A DNA stretch of 64,000 nucleotides from Pseudoalteromonas luteoviolacea (GTDB lineage: Bacteria; Pseudomonadota; Gammaproteobacteria; Enterobacterales; Alteromonadaceae): the NCBI RefSeq assembly GCF_001696455.1, contig NZ_MAUJ01000001.1, positions 1,736,001 to 1,800,000 on the forward strand, in the 5' to 3' direction. A program made the translations under genes and the position numbers. The notes under the pieces were generated by a model. It saw only the letters and a program-made list of their open reading frames with translations. It was not told where the DNA came from and made no database searches. Below, piece by piece: positions 51,281 through 60,756 of this stretch; position 1 is the first letter of the stretch, and every line of letters starts with the position of its first letter.

Positions 51281-51475
51281 AGAAACTCTCCACTATATAA
51301 ATTGAAGAATCTTAAGCTGTAAATAATAAGAAAAACAACACCTAACCTCAAACATGAATAAACTCATGAAACAAGCACACACAATCAATCAAATTTAAAC
51401 AAACCATCTATAATAAGTCATTTTATTTAAATCAAGGTGGTTGTTTTATAATCCATAATGAGCCTAATATTATTG

Positions 51476-51981
51476 TTAGAGTTTAGTCGATAGCCAAATG
51501 GCAAGTCGAGTTGAAGATTTCACTACCAGTCGTATTGGCAGGTATATCACTGAATTTGAACCGTGATTTACACCTAAATCCAAATGTTCTTCTTCGTCTT
51601 TTTTAATGCTTAGCACTGTCTGATAGGCACTGTGGTTATGGGCTTATAAATACCTTAGTTGCCAGTCTAAATGGTGTAACACTGTCGATTCAACTGCTTG
51701 AGTACATACCCAAATTAGCAAACCTGTGATAATGCCCAGTAATGAACCACCCAGTGACCAAAACCAAAGGGCATAACAATGCCTGACATGATGCACTTTT
51801 AGCCATGATTCAAAAATTTAATAGTGCTCTTTTTCGTGTACCAACATTTCATCGAGCTGATTAACTAAAAGTCCTTATAAAACAAACGAGTAATTAAGCG
51901 CTGCGCTTGATAGATACAAATAGCGCCACGTTCACCTGCATGATCAACACGTATGATTCGTTCAACTTCCTTTGCTGTCAT
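51476..51981 (-). pseudogene. coq7: Decayed coq7-like (ubiquinone hydroxylase) gene
   Basis: ATG 51979-51981 opens TAKEVERIIRVDHAGERGAICIYQAQRL, the Coq7 N-terminus with its diiron helix. Further pieces in other frames match the family: MLVHEKEH (second ligand helix), VHHVRHCYALWFWSLGGSLLGIITGLL, CTQAVEST and KDEEEHLDLG (last ligand helix), ending RLAIWLSTKL before TAA 51476-51478. Several frameshifts and stops. Probably an inactive second copy. Confidence 0.8.
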
Positions 51982-52015
51982 TTAAAACCTCAATAGTGAC
52001 CGCACACAGTGATTA

Positions 52016-52288
52016 TTAACATATTCCATCAAGGTGATTTAGGAGCAATATGCTTAAAAGATGAATATTGAATAGTGCGAGTATGCTATACATTACCTTG
52101 TAACGCTTAAGTTGGCTTTTCAAAATCAAAGGGATTGGGCACACAACGCCAATTACCAAACTCGCAACAAAACTTAGCATATAAAGCAACTCAGAGAATT
52201 CATGCTCAAAACTTGGCCTAAAAAAGCCAACAACAATAAAAACAAGTGGAGTAAATGAAAATATTGCCCTAAGTTTATTTTCTGACAC
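52016..52288 (-). CDS. Small membrane protein (90 aa)
   Basis: Three hydrophobic segments (about 8-23, 35-55, 67-85) and a basic loop (KSQLKRYK). ATG 52286-52288. Upstream DUF2834 gene ends 36 bases away on the same strand, so they may be co-transcribed. Family unknown. Confidence 0.6.
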   Translation of the reverse strand: MSENKLRAIFSFTPLVFIVVGFFRPSFEHEFSELLYMLSFVASLVIGVVCPIPLILKSQLKRYKVMYSILALFNIHLLSILLLNHLDGIC

Positions 52289-52324
52289 TTTTAGCCCCCT
52301 CGTTAGATCTATTACCCAGTCACA

Positions 52325-52633
52325 TCATCTCAAAGCTCTTTCCCTCAAATACAGATACATAGGTAACCCAATAGACACGCCTACAATCAAAGTACCAATC
52401 ACCGCAAAGTACCTATACTTGATTTGTTTTCTTCGGCCATCAACTAAAATAAATCCTATGAGCGCGACTGCCGATACAAGTACATCTAACCAAGCAAATT
52501 GACTAACCGAGTTTGCCGCCGCATGACTGAACAAAAGAGGAATGTCCAAGCCATGGGCTAATATCCAAGGTGCTAATACCCCATATGGTATCAATAAACC
52601 CAGGAAAGTAAGGGTAAGATAAAATCCTTTCAT
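52325..52633 (-). CDS. DUF2834 membrane protein (102 aa)
   Basis: Pattern matches DUF2834: TLTFLGLLIPYGVLAPWILAHGLDIPLLF, then SVSQFAWLDVLVSAVALIGFILVDGRRK and GTLIVGVSIGLPMYLYLRE. Three membrane helices. Function unknown. Good GGAGAG ribosome binding site before ATG 52631-52633. Confidence 0.85.
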   Translation of the reverse strand: MKGFYLTLTFLGLLIPYGVLAPWILAHGLDIPLLFSHAAANSVSQFAWLDVLVSAVALIGFILVDGRRKQIKYRYFAVIGTLIVGVSIGLPMYLYLRERALR

Positions 52634-52933
52634 ATATTCTCTCCTAATTCATTTTTTCGACGACAAAATAAAATACACCAACACAGCCATTGGAGTGGTA
52701 TTTCAAAGCATTCATCACTTTTCTTTGTTATCGTCCATATTCCTTTGCGATTACTATTTAAACAGACTGAGTTACTGAGTTTATAAATCAATTACACTCT
52801 TTAGTGAATGTATTTAAATACTTTATGAAAAAATTCAAGCTATTTCAGTTGTTCGCTTCTGGGCGATAAGTAATAATACTTATAACCCAATAAAACAAAA
52901 GTAACGTTTAATCAATAGAGAATAAAATAGTTA
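52634..52933. other. Intergenic, 300 bp, AT-rich, nothing recognised
   Basis: Between divergent DUF2834 and DUF4291 genes. Should contain promoters in both directions; no specific site was identified. Confidence 0.35.
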
Positions 52934-53533
52934 ATGACTTTTCCGATTCGGCAGATCCGTGCCGTTTATGACAATAAAACGATCCGTGTTTATCAGGCTT
53001 ACAACGACGCAATAGCAAATTCCGCACTTGCCAATGGCACTTTCATTTCACCTCCTTTTAAAATGGAGCGTATGACCTGGATTAAGCCATCGTTTCTTTG
53101 GATGATGTATCGCTCAGGTTGGGCGAAAAAAGATGCTGGTCAAAACCGTATCTTGGCAATCGATATAAGTAGAGAAGGATTCGAGTGGGCACTCGACAAT
53201 AGCCTATTGAGCAATAAGGTGAAAGAGTTCACCGATAGAGAGGCTTGGCTAAAGCTTAAAAACAGCACTCCAGTTAGGATCCAGTGGGACCCTGAGCGTG
53301 ACATTTACTTGCAACCGCTCGAGCACCGCGCTATTCAAATAGGATTATCCAACGAAGCGGTCGACCTATATGTGAATCAGTGGGTTCAAAAAGTCACCGA
53401 CGTAACAGAACTCGCAGCGCAAATCAAAAGTTACGTTGACAACAACCAATTAGAGGCCGCTAGGACTTTATTGCCAAATGAAGTACCGTACAATCTCAAT
53501 ACCAATATAAAAAATAAAATAATGGCTGATTAG
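52934..53533 (+). CDS. DUF4291 family protein (199 aa)
   Basis: Characteristic DUF4291 features: IRQIRAVYDNKTIRVYQAYND near the start, ERMTWIKPSFLWMMYRSGWA near 46-65, VRIQWDPERDIYLQPLEHRAIQIGL near 116-140. Cytoplasmic protein of unknown function, length typical for the family. Confidence 0.9.
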   Translation: MTFPIRQIRAVYDNKTIRVYQAYNDAIANSALANGTFISPPFKMERMTWIKPSFLWMMYRSGWAKKDAGQNRILAIDISREGFEWALDNSLLSNKVKEFTDREAWLKLKNSTPVRIQWDPERDIYLQPLEHRAIQIGLSNEAVDLYVNQWVQKVTDVTELAAQIKSYVDNNQLEAARTLLPNEVPYNLNTNIKNKIMAD

Positions 53534-53581
53534 AGCGTGTAGCCAAGGCTAAAAATAATTTTGAACAACTCATAAACGAAA

Positions 53582-53612
53582 ATGAAGAAGAGAATGGGAC
53601 TCTCTTCTTCAT
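53582..53612. terminator. Strong bidirectional hairpin
   Basis: ATGAAGAAGAGA (53582-53593) / TCTCTTCTTCAT (53601-53612), 12-bp perfect stem, seven-base loop, between convergent DUF4291 and RTX genes. Confidence 0.7.
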
Positions 53613-53637
53613 TATGATTAACGCTAAGCTTTACTTT

Positions 53638-54012
53638 TTAGTAGCTTTCGCAAGAATTATAATAAGGCGTGCCAGATTTATTTTTACACACGTCATAACC
53701 TGCGCCACCATAATAATAATCAGCAGCTGTACCGCCTTCTAAGTAATCATTTCCATTGCCGCCGTATAGTCGATCTGATGCTGTATCTCCATACAACTTG
53801 TCATTTCCGTTACCGCCATACAGAATGTCACTGCCTGTTTTACCATAAAGACGATCGTTACCATCATATCCGTAAATGATATCTGTGCCTGTACTACCAA
53901 TGATAATATCATCGCCACCAGTACCGTAGTGTGTACCACGAGCTTCAGCTGAGCTTGCAAAAGAGGCCGCAGCCAACGTTCCTACTACCATCAGTAAATT
54001 TACGAGTTTCAT
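53638..54012 (-). CDS. Mini RTX calcium-binding protein (124 aa)
   Basis: Signal peptide KLVNLLMVVGTLAAASFASSAEA, then about seven nine-residue RTX repeats of the form GG(N)G(N/D)D(x)LY (GYDGNDRLYGKTGSD, GGNGNDKLYG, GGNGNDYLEG). Each repeat pair binds Ca2+ and folds into a beta roll. Very short for an RTX protein, and its Sec-type signal peptide is unusual since most RTX proteins use type I secretion. C-terminus has a disulfide-ready CxxxC-like end (VCKNKSGTPYYNSC). Confidence 0.85.
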   Translation of the reverse strand: MKLVNLLMVVGTLAAASFASSAEARGTHYGTGGDDIIIGSTGTDIIYGYDGNDRLYGKTGSDILYGGNGNDKLYGDTASDRLYGGNGNDYLEGGTAADYYYGGAGYDVCKNKSGTPYYNSCESY

Positions 54013-54120
54013 TATTTTTCCTTAATTATAAATTTTTTGTTTCGCTTCATTTTTGGAAAGACTTTTCCAAATCTGGTCTCTTTTACTTCTCATTGCATAA
54101 CGACGGCTTATACTCAGGTA

Positions 54121-55206
54121 TTATCTTGAGGTGTTTCTTATATCATTGTTCATTATGCGTAATTTGTTTATTTCACTATCATTTAAGGCATACTTAGATA
54201 GTGACTTGAGTGCATATAGTCGAATTGGAGGGGGCTCATTTTCGTCATCCGCTACTTGCCAAAGAACACTGCGATTTTCTTGAGATTTAAAAGGGCTATC
54301 TCCCAAGGACATGACCGCTCGCGCACGAGTGTTAACATCAGGATCTGTTAAAGCCAAAGTTCTCACATCTTGCAAGTCTTCATTATTCGTGGCCCATTGC
54401 GCCATTTGATAAACGCCATGACGACGGACATTTTGATCCTCTGCTTTTACCACTTTTGATAACGTGCTTTGCACACGTTGGTAATCTTCTTGTGAGCTTG
54501 GAGCCGGTTTTAGCGCCATTAAAGCAAATTGCTGTAGGTCAGAGTTTAGGTCATTTCCAGAGTCAATATGTGCTAGTACACGATCCCGAGTATCACCCGT
54601 CACCTCTTCCATTTGTGCAATCAATAGAAGTCCGGCTGTCCTCGCCTGCTCATCATTTGATAAATCCAAGGCCATATCTAGTGCCGCTTCTTGAGCAAGC
54701 TCATGACCTGACTCAGAAAGCACTGCGCTAAGTTCTCTTCCAAGCAAACTATTAGGATCTTCAATAAATGCGTCGATTAATTCAGAAATTAACTCGGGGT
54801 CTTGATCAAGCAAATTAAGCAGCTGCATTCGTGCTGCGATATGCTTGTTGCTAGGCCCCATAATGGCATGCTTGAGTGGCTCTGGGTTTTGGGCGATGCT
54901 TGTGTTTAGCTTCTCCAATGTATCTCTAAGCTTTTCATTCGTCGTGATGCTTTGATCATTTTTTATCAGTGTTTGATTATTTTGGCTCTCAGCGGATGAC
55001 ACTAAAACCTGATTATGCGCATGCTTCTTTCCTGCACTGTCGTTTACCACATCAACTTGGATAGCAATTTGCTCGGCAAGTCGAGGAGACGCCAATTGTT
55101 GTGTTGATGAAAATCTCAGTTGTACAAAGCCAATAATAACCAATAGCACTAGAATAGCCGCAGCAATTACATATTTGTTCAGAAAATACCGTTTATGTTG
55201 CATCAC
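54121..55206 (-). CDS. HEAT-repeat periplasmic membrane-anchored protein (361 aa)
   Basis: One N-terminal helix (residues 12-31, KYVIAAAILVLLVIIGFVQLRF) then a Ser/Gln-rich linker and about five HEAT-type helical repeats (LLDQDPELISELIDAFI; AQEAALDMALDLSNDEQARTAGLLLIAQMEE; QNVRRHGVYQMAQWATNNED; DVNTRARAVMSLGDSP; PIRLYALKSLSKYAL). Probably a periplasmic scaffold. Function unknown. Confidence 0.8.
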   Translation of the reverse strand: MMQHKRYFLNKYVIAAAILVLLVIIGFVQLRFSSTQQLASPRLAEQIAIQVDVVNDSAGKKHAHNQVLVSSAESQNNQTLIKNDQSITTNEKLRDTLEKLNTSIAQNPEPLKHAIMGPSNKHIAARMQLLNLLDQDPELISELIDAFIEDPNSLLGRELSAVLSESGHELAQEAALDMALDLSNDEQARTAGLLLIAQMEEVTGDTRDRVLAHIDSGNDLNSDLQQFALMALKPAPSSQEDYQRVQSTLSKVVKAEDQNVRRHGVYQMAQWATNNEDLQDVRTLALTDPDVNTRARAVMSLGDSPFKSQENRSVLWQVADDENEPPPIRLYALKSLSKYALNDSEINKLRIMNNDIRNTSR

Positions 55207-55841
55207 AACACGCTTTTATTGTTTTATTTTTGAGCTAAGATAGATTGCTAAAATGACGTTTACGTTGCGAAAAAGCGAATGTTTTTTGAACAAAAAAGCG
55301 AATGTATATTTGCAAAGCGAAGATTGGAGTCATTTAAACATCATGAGGGTAAATAAATGTTAAATGACTAACCAGCTAGTACCAACCACAACCCCTGTGA
55401 CGCAATTGAGGACACCGTGCTTTTTTAACACGCCAAGCAACTCGAAAAACTAAGCGCCAAAAGATACGTTGAAAATATAAGCGATACGCATATCAAATTG
55501 ACTGAATTGTCGAAAATTTAATCCCGCTTTTCATCTTAATTCTCGTTTCATCCAACATGATGCTGCCTAAATCACTCTCAATTTCACTAGTAAGGTTATA
55601 TGACTTAAAGAACAAAAAAATAATACATAATTATCAATTTAGCAGATGACTTTAAGTCATTGTGGTATGTCTTTAGGTAATTGGAATCGAACCTCTAGAG
55701 AAAGAGGTTACTATAATTTAAAAAATTTATTTAAAGACTCTATAAATCCTGAATAAAATAAACCTTCGATTAATCACCTAAAATAAAGACCATTAGAAAA
55801 AATTAAATAACAATCCATATAGATAGTAATAAACCGTAAAA
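55207..55841. other. Intergenic, 635 bp, AT-rich
   Basis: No gene seen; a few short frames lack initiation signals. It holds the promoter of the leftward HEAT gene; the DUF4105 gene ends at 55842. Confidence 0.4.
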
Positions 55842-57608
55842 TCAATAATATATCTTAACACCAGCACTAGCAGAGAGTTGTTCATGGCCATAATCAACCT
55901 TCTTATGTTTAAAGCCAAAAACAAGAGACTTATTACTCTCCCAAAAGTAAGAGTTTTGCAGCTTAGACTCTATTCCATATCCTCCAGAACCAAACTCATT
56001 ATATAAAATCTTACTGCTAAAGCTCACTTTATTATTCCCTTTTAAATAAGCGAAAGCTCCAACATCAAAGGCGGGGGTCAACCAAATATTCCCATGTGCA
56101 AGAGAAGTTTCTAGACCAAATGTAGAGTACAACTGTAAACTTGGATGAGGTTGAACACTTAGCCCAAGTCCTGCATTAGAATAAAATCTACTTTCCGAGT
56201 CAAATTGATAAATATCAAACCCACTATAGCCAATTGAAAAATAACCAGATATTCCCCCAGCTATAGGATCATAAGGAATATATTGAGCAATTGAATAAAG
56301 CTCGAATTTTTCTAATTTAAATTTATTTTTACTCAGAATTACTTTTGGACTTAAAAGTTTTAAGCTTGATTCAGAGAACGCATGCCTGTTGTCATCTGTT
56401 AAAAGATGTGAAGCGGGTAAAATATCAAACTGAAGATAGTCTTCGTTGTGATTTGATACTAACTGAATAGCGATTTGACTATCACTTGATCTGCGTAATG
56501 GATTCTTAAAGTTACTTACATCTATACTCGTATAATTTTTATCGAGAAAATATCCATCTATAATATTTTTATTATTTAACCATTTAACTTCTGTAATAAG
56601 ATTATCGAGATAAAGCATTTCATTTAAAGCTAATAAATAATGATAATACAAAGCTGGCTTATTAACTAGGTTACGTTCTAATATGTAACTATCATTTTTT
56701 AAATACCCTAATAAAGTCTCTTTTTCAAAATTTGAAATTTCCCTACCGTAAGCTCTTAGCCTCCAATTTAATGAAGGTTTAACTGTGGCCTGAGTAACCA
56801 TATCGCTTTGATTAACAATTTTTATAACATCTAGTGGGCTTAACCAATCTGAACCAGGCTTAATAATACTTGGGTTTACAACACCCAAAATATCTAGAGT
56901 AATAGTTGCACAGTTATGTGTGTGGAAAAAATAGTCGATTCTCTTATCTTTTAGTTCCCACAAATGAAGAGATATAAGCTTAACTTCAAAGTCAGCTAAA
57001 CCTAGGTGATATTCATATATATTACGAGATTCAATATCACTATAGTAATCTTCACTCTCTTGGTAAGGAGATACAATAAAATATCCTTCTTTCCCTGTAA
57101 CGATAGAGTCATACATCAATTTTGGAATATTTATAGTGTCTACTTCTGTAAAATATGAAACAGCATGCTCTTTTTCATTTTGGCCATTTATCTTTAAATA
57201 AGTATGCCCCATAAAACTGCTAGGACTTGTCAAATTCTCTGATGCATAGACTAAACTTATAGATTCAGCTGAAATAGAATCAAGGTATTTTTTCAGGTCA
57301 GGGCAATGTTCGAAGGAAATATCTTCATTTAAATAAAAACGTTCGTTAATCCAGTAAGCCCTAGCGGGAAACTGACAAACATATTCTCTTTTTTTTTCAT
57401 CATTCCGTTTCAAAAGTGAGATAATATTTTTTATTTCTTTGCCAGAGTTTGTTGAAATAAATGATTTAGACTGAACATTTTGACTTTCACTTTTCTTGTG
57501 TAGTAATGCATCGTATACACGATAATCTCTTTCAGTCAACTCTATACAAATAGCTTGAAAAGAAATGGAAAAGATTAAAAAAAAAGAAGCGAAAGCGCTT
57601 CTTTTCAT
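55842..57608 (-). CDS. DUF4105 (Lnb-like) envelope protein (588 aa)
   Basis: Signal peptide from ATG 57606-57608 (KRSAFASFFLIFSISFQAICIEL). Central DUF4105 domain: LVYASENLTSPSSFMGHTYLKI (about 121-142), YFIVSPYQESEDYYSDIESRNIYEYHLGL, LHLWELKDKRIDYFFHTHNCATITLDIL with the conserved His and Cys (residues ~229-233). The C-terminal third is beta-rich and ends in a Tyr-Tyr, so it may form an outer-membrane barrel (AFAYLKG, SSKILYNEFGSGGYGIESKL, SLVFGFKHKKVDYG). The family is linked to cleavage of envelope polymers; no substrate is known here. Confidence 0.85.
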   Translation of the reverse strand: MKRSAFASFFLIFSISFQAICIELTERDYRVYDALLHKKSESQNVQSKSFISTNSGKEIKNIISLLKRNDEKKREYVCQFPARAYWINERFYLNEDISFEHCPDLKKYLDSISAESISLVYASENLTSPSSFMGHTYLKINGQNEKEHAVSYFTEVDTINIPKLMYDSIVTGKEGYFIVSPYQESEDYYSDIESRNIYEYHLGLADFEVKLISLHLWELKDKRIDYFFHTHNCATITLDILGVVNPSIIKPGSDWLSPLDVIKIVNQSDMVTQATVKPSLNWRLRAYGREISNFEKETLLGYLKNDSYILERNLVNKPALYYHYLLALNEMLYLDNLITEVKWLNNKNIIDGYFLDKNYTSIDVSNFKNPLRRSSDSQIAIQLVSNHNEDYLQFDILPASHLLTDDNRHAFSESSLKLLSPKVILSKNKFKLEKFELYSIAQYIPYDPIAGGISGYFSIGYSGFDIYQFDSESRFYSNAGLGLSVQPHPSLQLYSTFGLETSLAHGNIWLTPAFDVGAFAYLKGNNKVSFSSKILYNEFGSGGYGIESKLQNSYFWESNKSLVFGFKHKKVDYGHEQLSASAGVKIYY

Positions 57609-57627
57609 CAGGAAATATTCTTTCATA

Positions 57628-57987
57628 TTAGTTAGGGCAAACTACCGATACAGAATCCTGATAGCGCCACATTTTCTCTGAGCTATAATCAGTGGTTGAA
57701 CCAAAAGCGCCACCTGAAAGAAGGTTAACAAAGAATGTAGGCTCTACTTCTTTATTTAATGCGATAGCTTGCTCACAACCCTGAGTAGTAACATTCAAAG
57801 TTTTATTCTTATTTTCTTTCTTAACTTCAACAACCCCTGGAGCTGTTTGAACATTACCATCTACTTCAACTTGTAGGCCCTGCTTAGTAGAGCTTACGTT
57901 AATGCGATGATAATCATCAGTTAGAATAGTTGAACAACCCGAAAGAGTTAAAATTGCTGCGCCAGCTAAAACACTTGTTAATTTCAT
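57628..57987 (-). CDS. Lipoprotein paired with the DUF4105 gene (119 aa)
   Basis: ATG 57985-57987 (the frame to 57999 is less likely) starts a lipoprotein signal with lipobox LTLSGC (Cys about 18). Mature residues show a PEGA-like beta pattern (STKQGLQVEVDGNVQTAPGVVEV; KTLNVTTQGCEQAIAL). The gene ends 19 bases before the DUF4105 start, so the pair probably forms an operon and a functional envelope unit. Confidence 0.8.
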   Translation of the reverse strand: MKLTSVLAGAAILTLSGCSTILTDDYHRINVSSTKQGLQVEVDGNVQTAPGVVEVKKENKNKTLNVTTQGCEQAIALNKEVEPTFFVNLLSGGAFGSTTDYSSEKMWRYQDSVSVVCPN

Positions 57988-58518
57988 GTTAAATTCCATA
58001 TTATATTTTTCGCCGCGAATACTAGCAAAGATGAAAGTAAATTAAAAATATATTTTTAATTTAAAACAGTAAAAAGGATAAAAAACAACCACACCATAAA
58101 TATATAATTGAGTTTTATAGTAAAAAATCTAGCTGCATTGCAGGTGGACTTGATTGTTAAGCACCTTATTGTGGCAATTGGTCATATGCTACGAATCTGA
58201 AGGCTGCTGTCGTACTGCTAATTTATTCCCAATTTTATTCTCTGGGCTTCATATAACACCCTACAATTTCTTCGTTTATACCTGTCAGGCTAGCAAAATA
58301 CACTCGCTGTCAGTAATGGCTTCTAATAGCTTTATCTTACGTAGATATGAGTACTTTGTGAAAATTCATGTTTTTACAAATAGCCCTAGCCACCGAGCCA
58401 TTTGCACAGAGCTTTCCTATTTATCAGAAAGTGCGTTAGCACGAGTAGTGCTGAAACTTTGTCAGTGGTCATACACCAATATCTATTGAACCACCTAAGC
58501 AGCCCGATAACATAGTCA
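57988..58518. other. Intergenic, 531 bp, no convincing gene
   Basis: A plus-strand frame of 111 codons at 58154-58489 lacks a ribosome binding site and any domain. The DUF4105 operon promoter should lie near 58000-58100. Confidence 0.4.
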
Positions 58519-59031
58519 TTAGAATGACCTTATTTTTTTAATTTCATGTGGGGGAATACCTAGAGACTCTAAAAATGCTTGATGTTGTTCAGGCTTCATA
58601 CGTTCAAAATTACGATGCCATTCAATCATGTCCTTGTCACTAAAACCAAGTGATATCATAATCTCCACCCATCGTGATTTAGTAACTACCTTTTCTTCAA
58701 GAAGACCTGGCTCTTGTAACATCACGACAATTGCCTGTTGCTGCCTCTTCAGAGTTTGAATTTCTCGCGCTAAAGTATGGAACTGGCTTTTTAGTAACGC
58801 TGCTTGCTCCTGATCACTTTCGCTTGAGACCAATGTAGCAATATCAGCAACTGACATTCCAAAAGAGCGATAAGCCAATATGGATTTTAGCTTCTTTACT
58901 TCTCTCTCACTGTACCATCGATACCCATTTTCAGAGCGGCAGTTAGGTGTTAATAGCCCTACTCGTTCATAATATAAAACAGCCGTGCGAGAAATCTCGC
59001 ACTTTCTGGCTAATTCGGTAACGGTTAACAT
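58519..59031 (-). CDS. MerR-family transcriptional regulator
   Basis: 170 residues from ATG 59029-59031 (GGAG upstream). N-terminal MerR helix-turn-helix and wing: TVTELARKCEISRTAVLYYERVGLLTP and NGYRWYSEREVKKLKSILAYRSFGMSVADI. Then a coiled coil (QEQAALLKSQFHTLAREIQTLKRQQQAI). C-terminal TipA-like/antibiotic-binding segment (WVEIMISLGFSDKDMIEWHRNFERMKPEQHQAFLESLGI) suggests ligand-controlled activation. Immediately downstream of the 59047 gene, same operon. Confidence 0.88.
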   Translation of the reverse strand: MLTVTELARKCEISRTAVLYYERVGLLTPNCRSENGYRWYSEREVKKLKSILAYRSFGMSVADIATLVSSESDQEQAALLKSQFHTLAREIQTLKRQQQAIVVMLQEPGLLEEKVVTKSRWVEIMISLGFSDKDMIEWHRNFERMKPEQHQAFLESLGIPPHEIKKIRSF

Positions 59032-59046
59032 GGTAGCTCCAAACAA

Positions 59047-59457
59047 TTAAATTGGCTTTAAATTTGGCTCGATAGCGGTCACTTTTGCATCTTCACTAAA
59101 CATTATCTCCTTTGTTATGTACTGGCTTAATACACCTATTGCATCAAGCACTAAATCTTGGTTATTCGCTAAGAAAGTTTCCCAAGGTTTATCTTTACTG
59201 CTTTTCATACGACTTGCCATAATTTTTAAAAGCGTTGTCGTAACCGTGAGATTAAATTTATCTTTTGCTCCGAGGCTCTCAGCATAAACCTTAATTCCAC
59301 TACAAACTCTTTGTATTGCCTCAACCTCTGTGTATTCATTCAAGTATATAAACGCAATGCGAAGATGACCGATGTGGTTAAAGTGGACTGGATCTAATGA
59401 TAGATCTTCAAATTGCGTTAAAAAAGTACTGTTGTCTAAATGATTTGTCGCTGGCAT
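59047..59457 (-). CDS. Conserved hypothetical protein in operon with MerR (136 aa)
   Basis: Helical soluble protein (PVHFNHIGHLRIAFIYLNEYTEVEAIQRVC; DKFNLTVTTTLLKIMASRMKSS; ILVLDA..YITKEIMFSEDAKVTAIEPNLKPI) with the HxGHxRIA and final ARxxxxxPDLxP-type pattern of a widespread uncharacterised family. Ends 15 bases before the MerR start. Possible target gene of MerR. Confidence 0.75.
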   Translation of the reverse strand: MPATNHLDNSTFLTQFEDLSLDPVHFNHIGHLRIAFIYLNEYTEVEAIQRVCSGIKVYAESLGAKDKFNLTVTTTLLKIMASRMKSSKDKPWETFLANNQDLVLDAIGVLSQYITKEIMFSEDAKVTAIEPNLKPI

Positions 59458-59743
59458 TGAAGTTCCTCTCAGTGTACTTAATCGTATTGAGTTGAAACCT
59501 TAAGCCCTATACCAATAGACGGGTCAAGTGCTCTCTGAATTTAAGCTGTTTAAATTTGTTTCAGTCGAGTATATAAACTAAATACGTCGATGTGAGAGGT
59601 GTAGCCCTGTAATTGAGTGCGTAATGAGGTTCGAAGGGGTGATTGATTTTGAGTACTTATAATAGTTTCACTTACTCTTGAAGCACTTTACCAAAAGCTA
59701 GAGAGCTTTACTCTCTAGCATTCACACTAAATAATATATCTAT

Positions 59744-60085
59744 TTATTGCGCACGTAGCGAAAAGTTTTTGGGTGTAGCGGCACCATTTGTACAACTGCC
59801 AGAAAAGCTCACACCTATTTTCTTGCCAGAGATAATGGCTTCTTTTGCTGTTTCTAAAAATGTGCCAGACAGTTGATTGCTAATTGGCAGCCTAATAAAA
59901 TTACTCTCTGAGCAACCAGAGTGAGATACATCTTCTTTCACCACAACAAAAACTGTATTCGTTAAGTTACTTGCACCAGCCTCTAGCACAGTGTACGGCT
60001 TAAGGTCGTAGACTGCATGCGCACTTGTCGCAACCATTCCTAACGTTAGAGATAGCGAAAAAGCTGCTTTCATAATGTTTTTCAT
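59744..60085 (-). CDS. Secreted hypothetical protein (113 aa)
   Basis: Signal peptide KAAFSLSLTLGMVATSAHA. Mature region beta-rich (YTVLEAGASNLTNTVFVVVKEDVSHSGC, KIGVSFSGSCTNGAATP) with two Cys likely paired. Good GGAAAG ribosome binding site upstream of ATG 60083-60085. Family unknown. Confidence 0.75.
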   Translation of the reverse strand: MKNIMKAAFSLSLTLGMVATSAHAVYDLKPYTVLEAGASNLTNTVFVVVKEDVSHSGCSESNFIRLPISNQLSGTFLETAKEAIISGKKIGVSFSGSCTNGAATPKNFSLRAQ

Positions 60086-60305
60086 TTAGAACTTTCCTTA
60101 TTTTAATTTAAATTATGCATTAGTCTAAAATTCAATAGGCATATAAACTTCGATCATCAAAATTCACCTATATATTCCCTATGTAATCACGACTAGATGA
60201 CATTGATACTGCATACCAATGTCATTTTATGTAATCAACTCATTATAAAACCTATAAATTTCCGGTAAATGAGACCAAATACTTAGCCCTGTCTCATTGA
60301 CTTAC

Positions 60306-60722
60306 TCAGTTTGCCGCTATGGCTTGTGTGATCTGTTCATTAGTCATCGCAATGCCATTAAAATTCCAACTTCCATCTACAGCATGCACTACATTAATGT
60401 ATATATTTTCCCTTGGTTGGGTGCGTTCAGACAGCTCATAAATAATATTGGTAACATCTTGACCAAACCCTATTTGAACGTCTCTATCGGTGAATGCAAA
60501 CGAGGGTACCTTCCATTCGACCCATACACCTGAAAACTCCTTTCCACCAGCATATGTCGCGCTTTTTGGCAAAACCTGAATCATTGCTGTGATATTCGAT
60601 TTCATCGTTTCATTGCCTGTTAAGTTGTGCCATTTAAGCATCGCATCAGTGATTTTTGCTATGGCCAGATTTTCGGTTCCTTGAGGTAAAACACCTTCGG
60701 TGAGCGTGAGTGTTAGTGGCAT
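60306..60722 (-). CDS. Tautomerase-superfamily protein (138 aa)
   Basis: Starts MPLTLTLTEGVLP with the catalytic Pro2 of the tautomerase superfamily and follows with two alpha/beta units (LAIAKITDAMLKWHNLTG; WVEWKVPSFAFTDRDVQIGF; NIYINVVHAVDGSWNFNGIAM). About twice the length of 4-oxalocrotonate tautomerases, as in fused or DUF-type members. Divergent from a TetR gene with three operators between them, so it is probably a target of that regulator. Confidence 0.8.
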   Translation of the reverse strand: MPLTLTLTEGVLPQGTENLAIAKITDAMLKWHNLTGNETMKSNITAMIQVLPKSATYAGGKEFSGVWVEWKVPSFAFTDRDVQIGFGQDVTNIIYELSERTQPRENIYINVVHAVDGSWNFNGIAMTNEQITQAIAAN

Positions 60723-60756
60723 GTTCTTTCTCCTTTGAATGTCTAAAAGTTAAAAT

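Noticed and set aside
58154..58489. 111-codon plus-strand frame
   Set aside because: Odd composition, no initiation signal, lies in AT-rich intergenic sequence.
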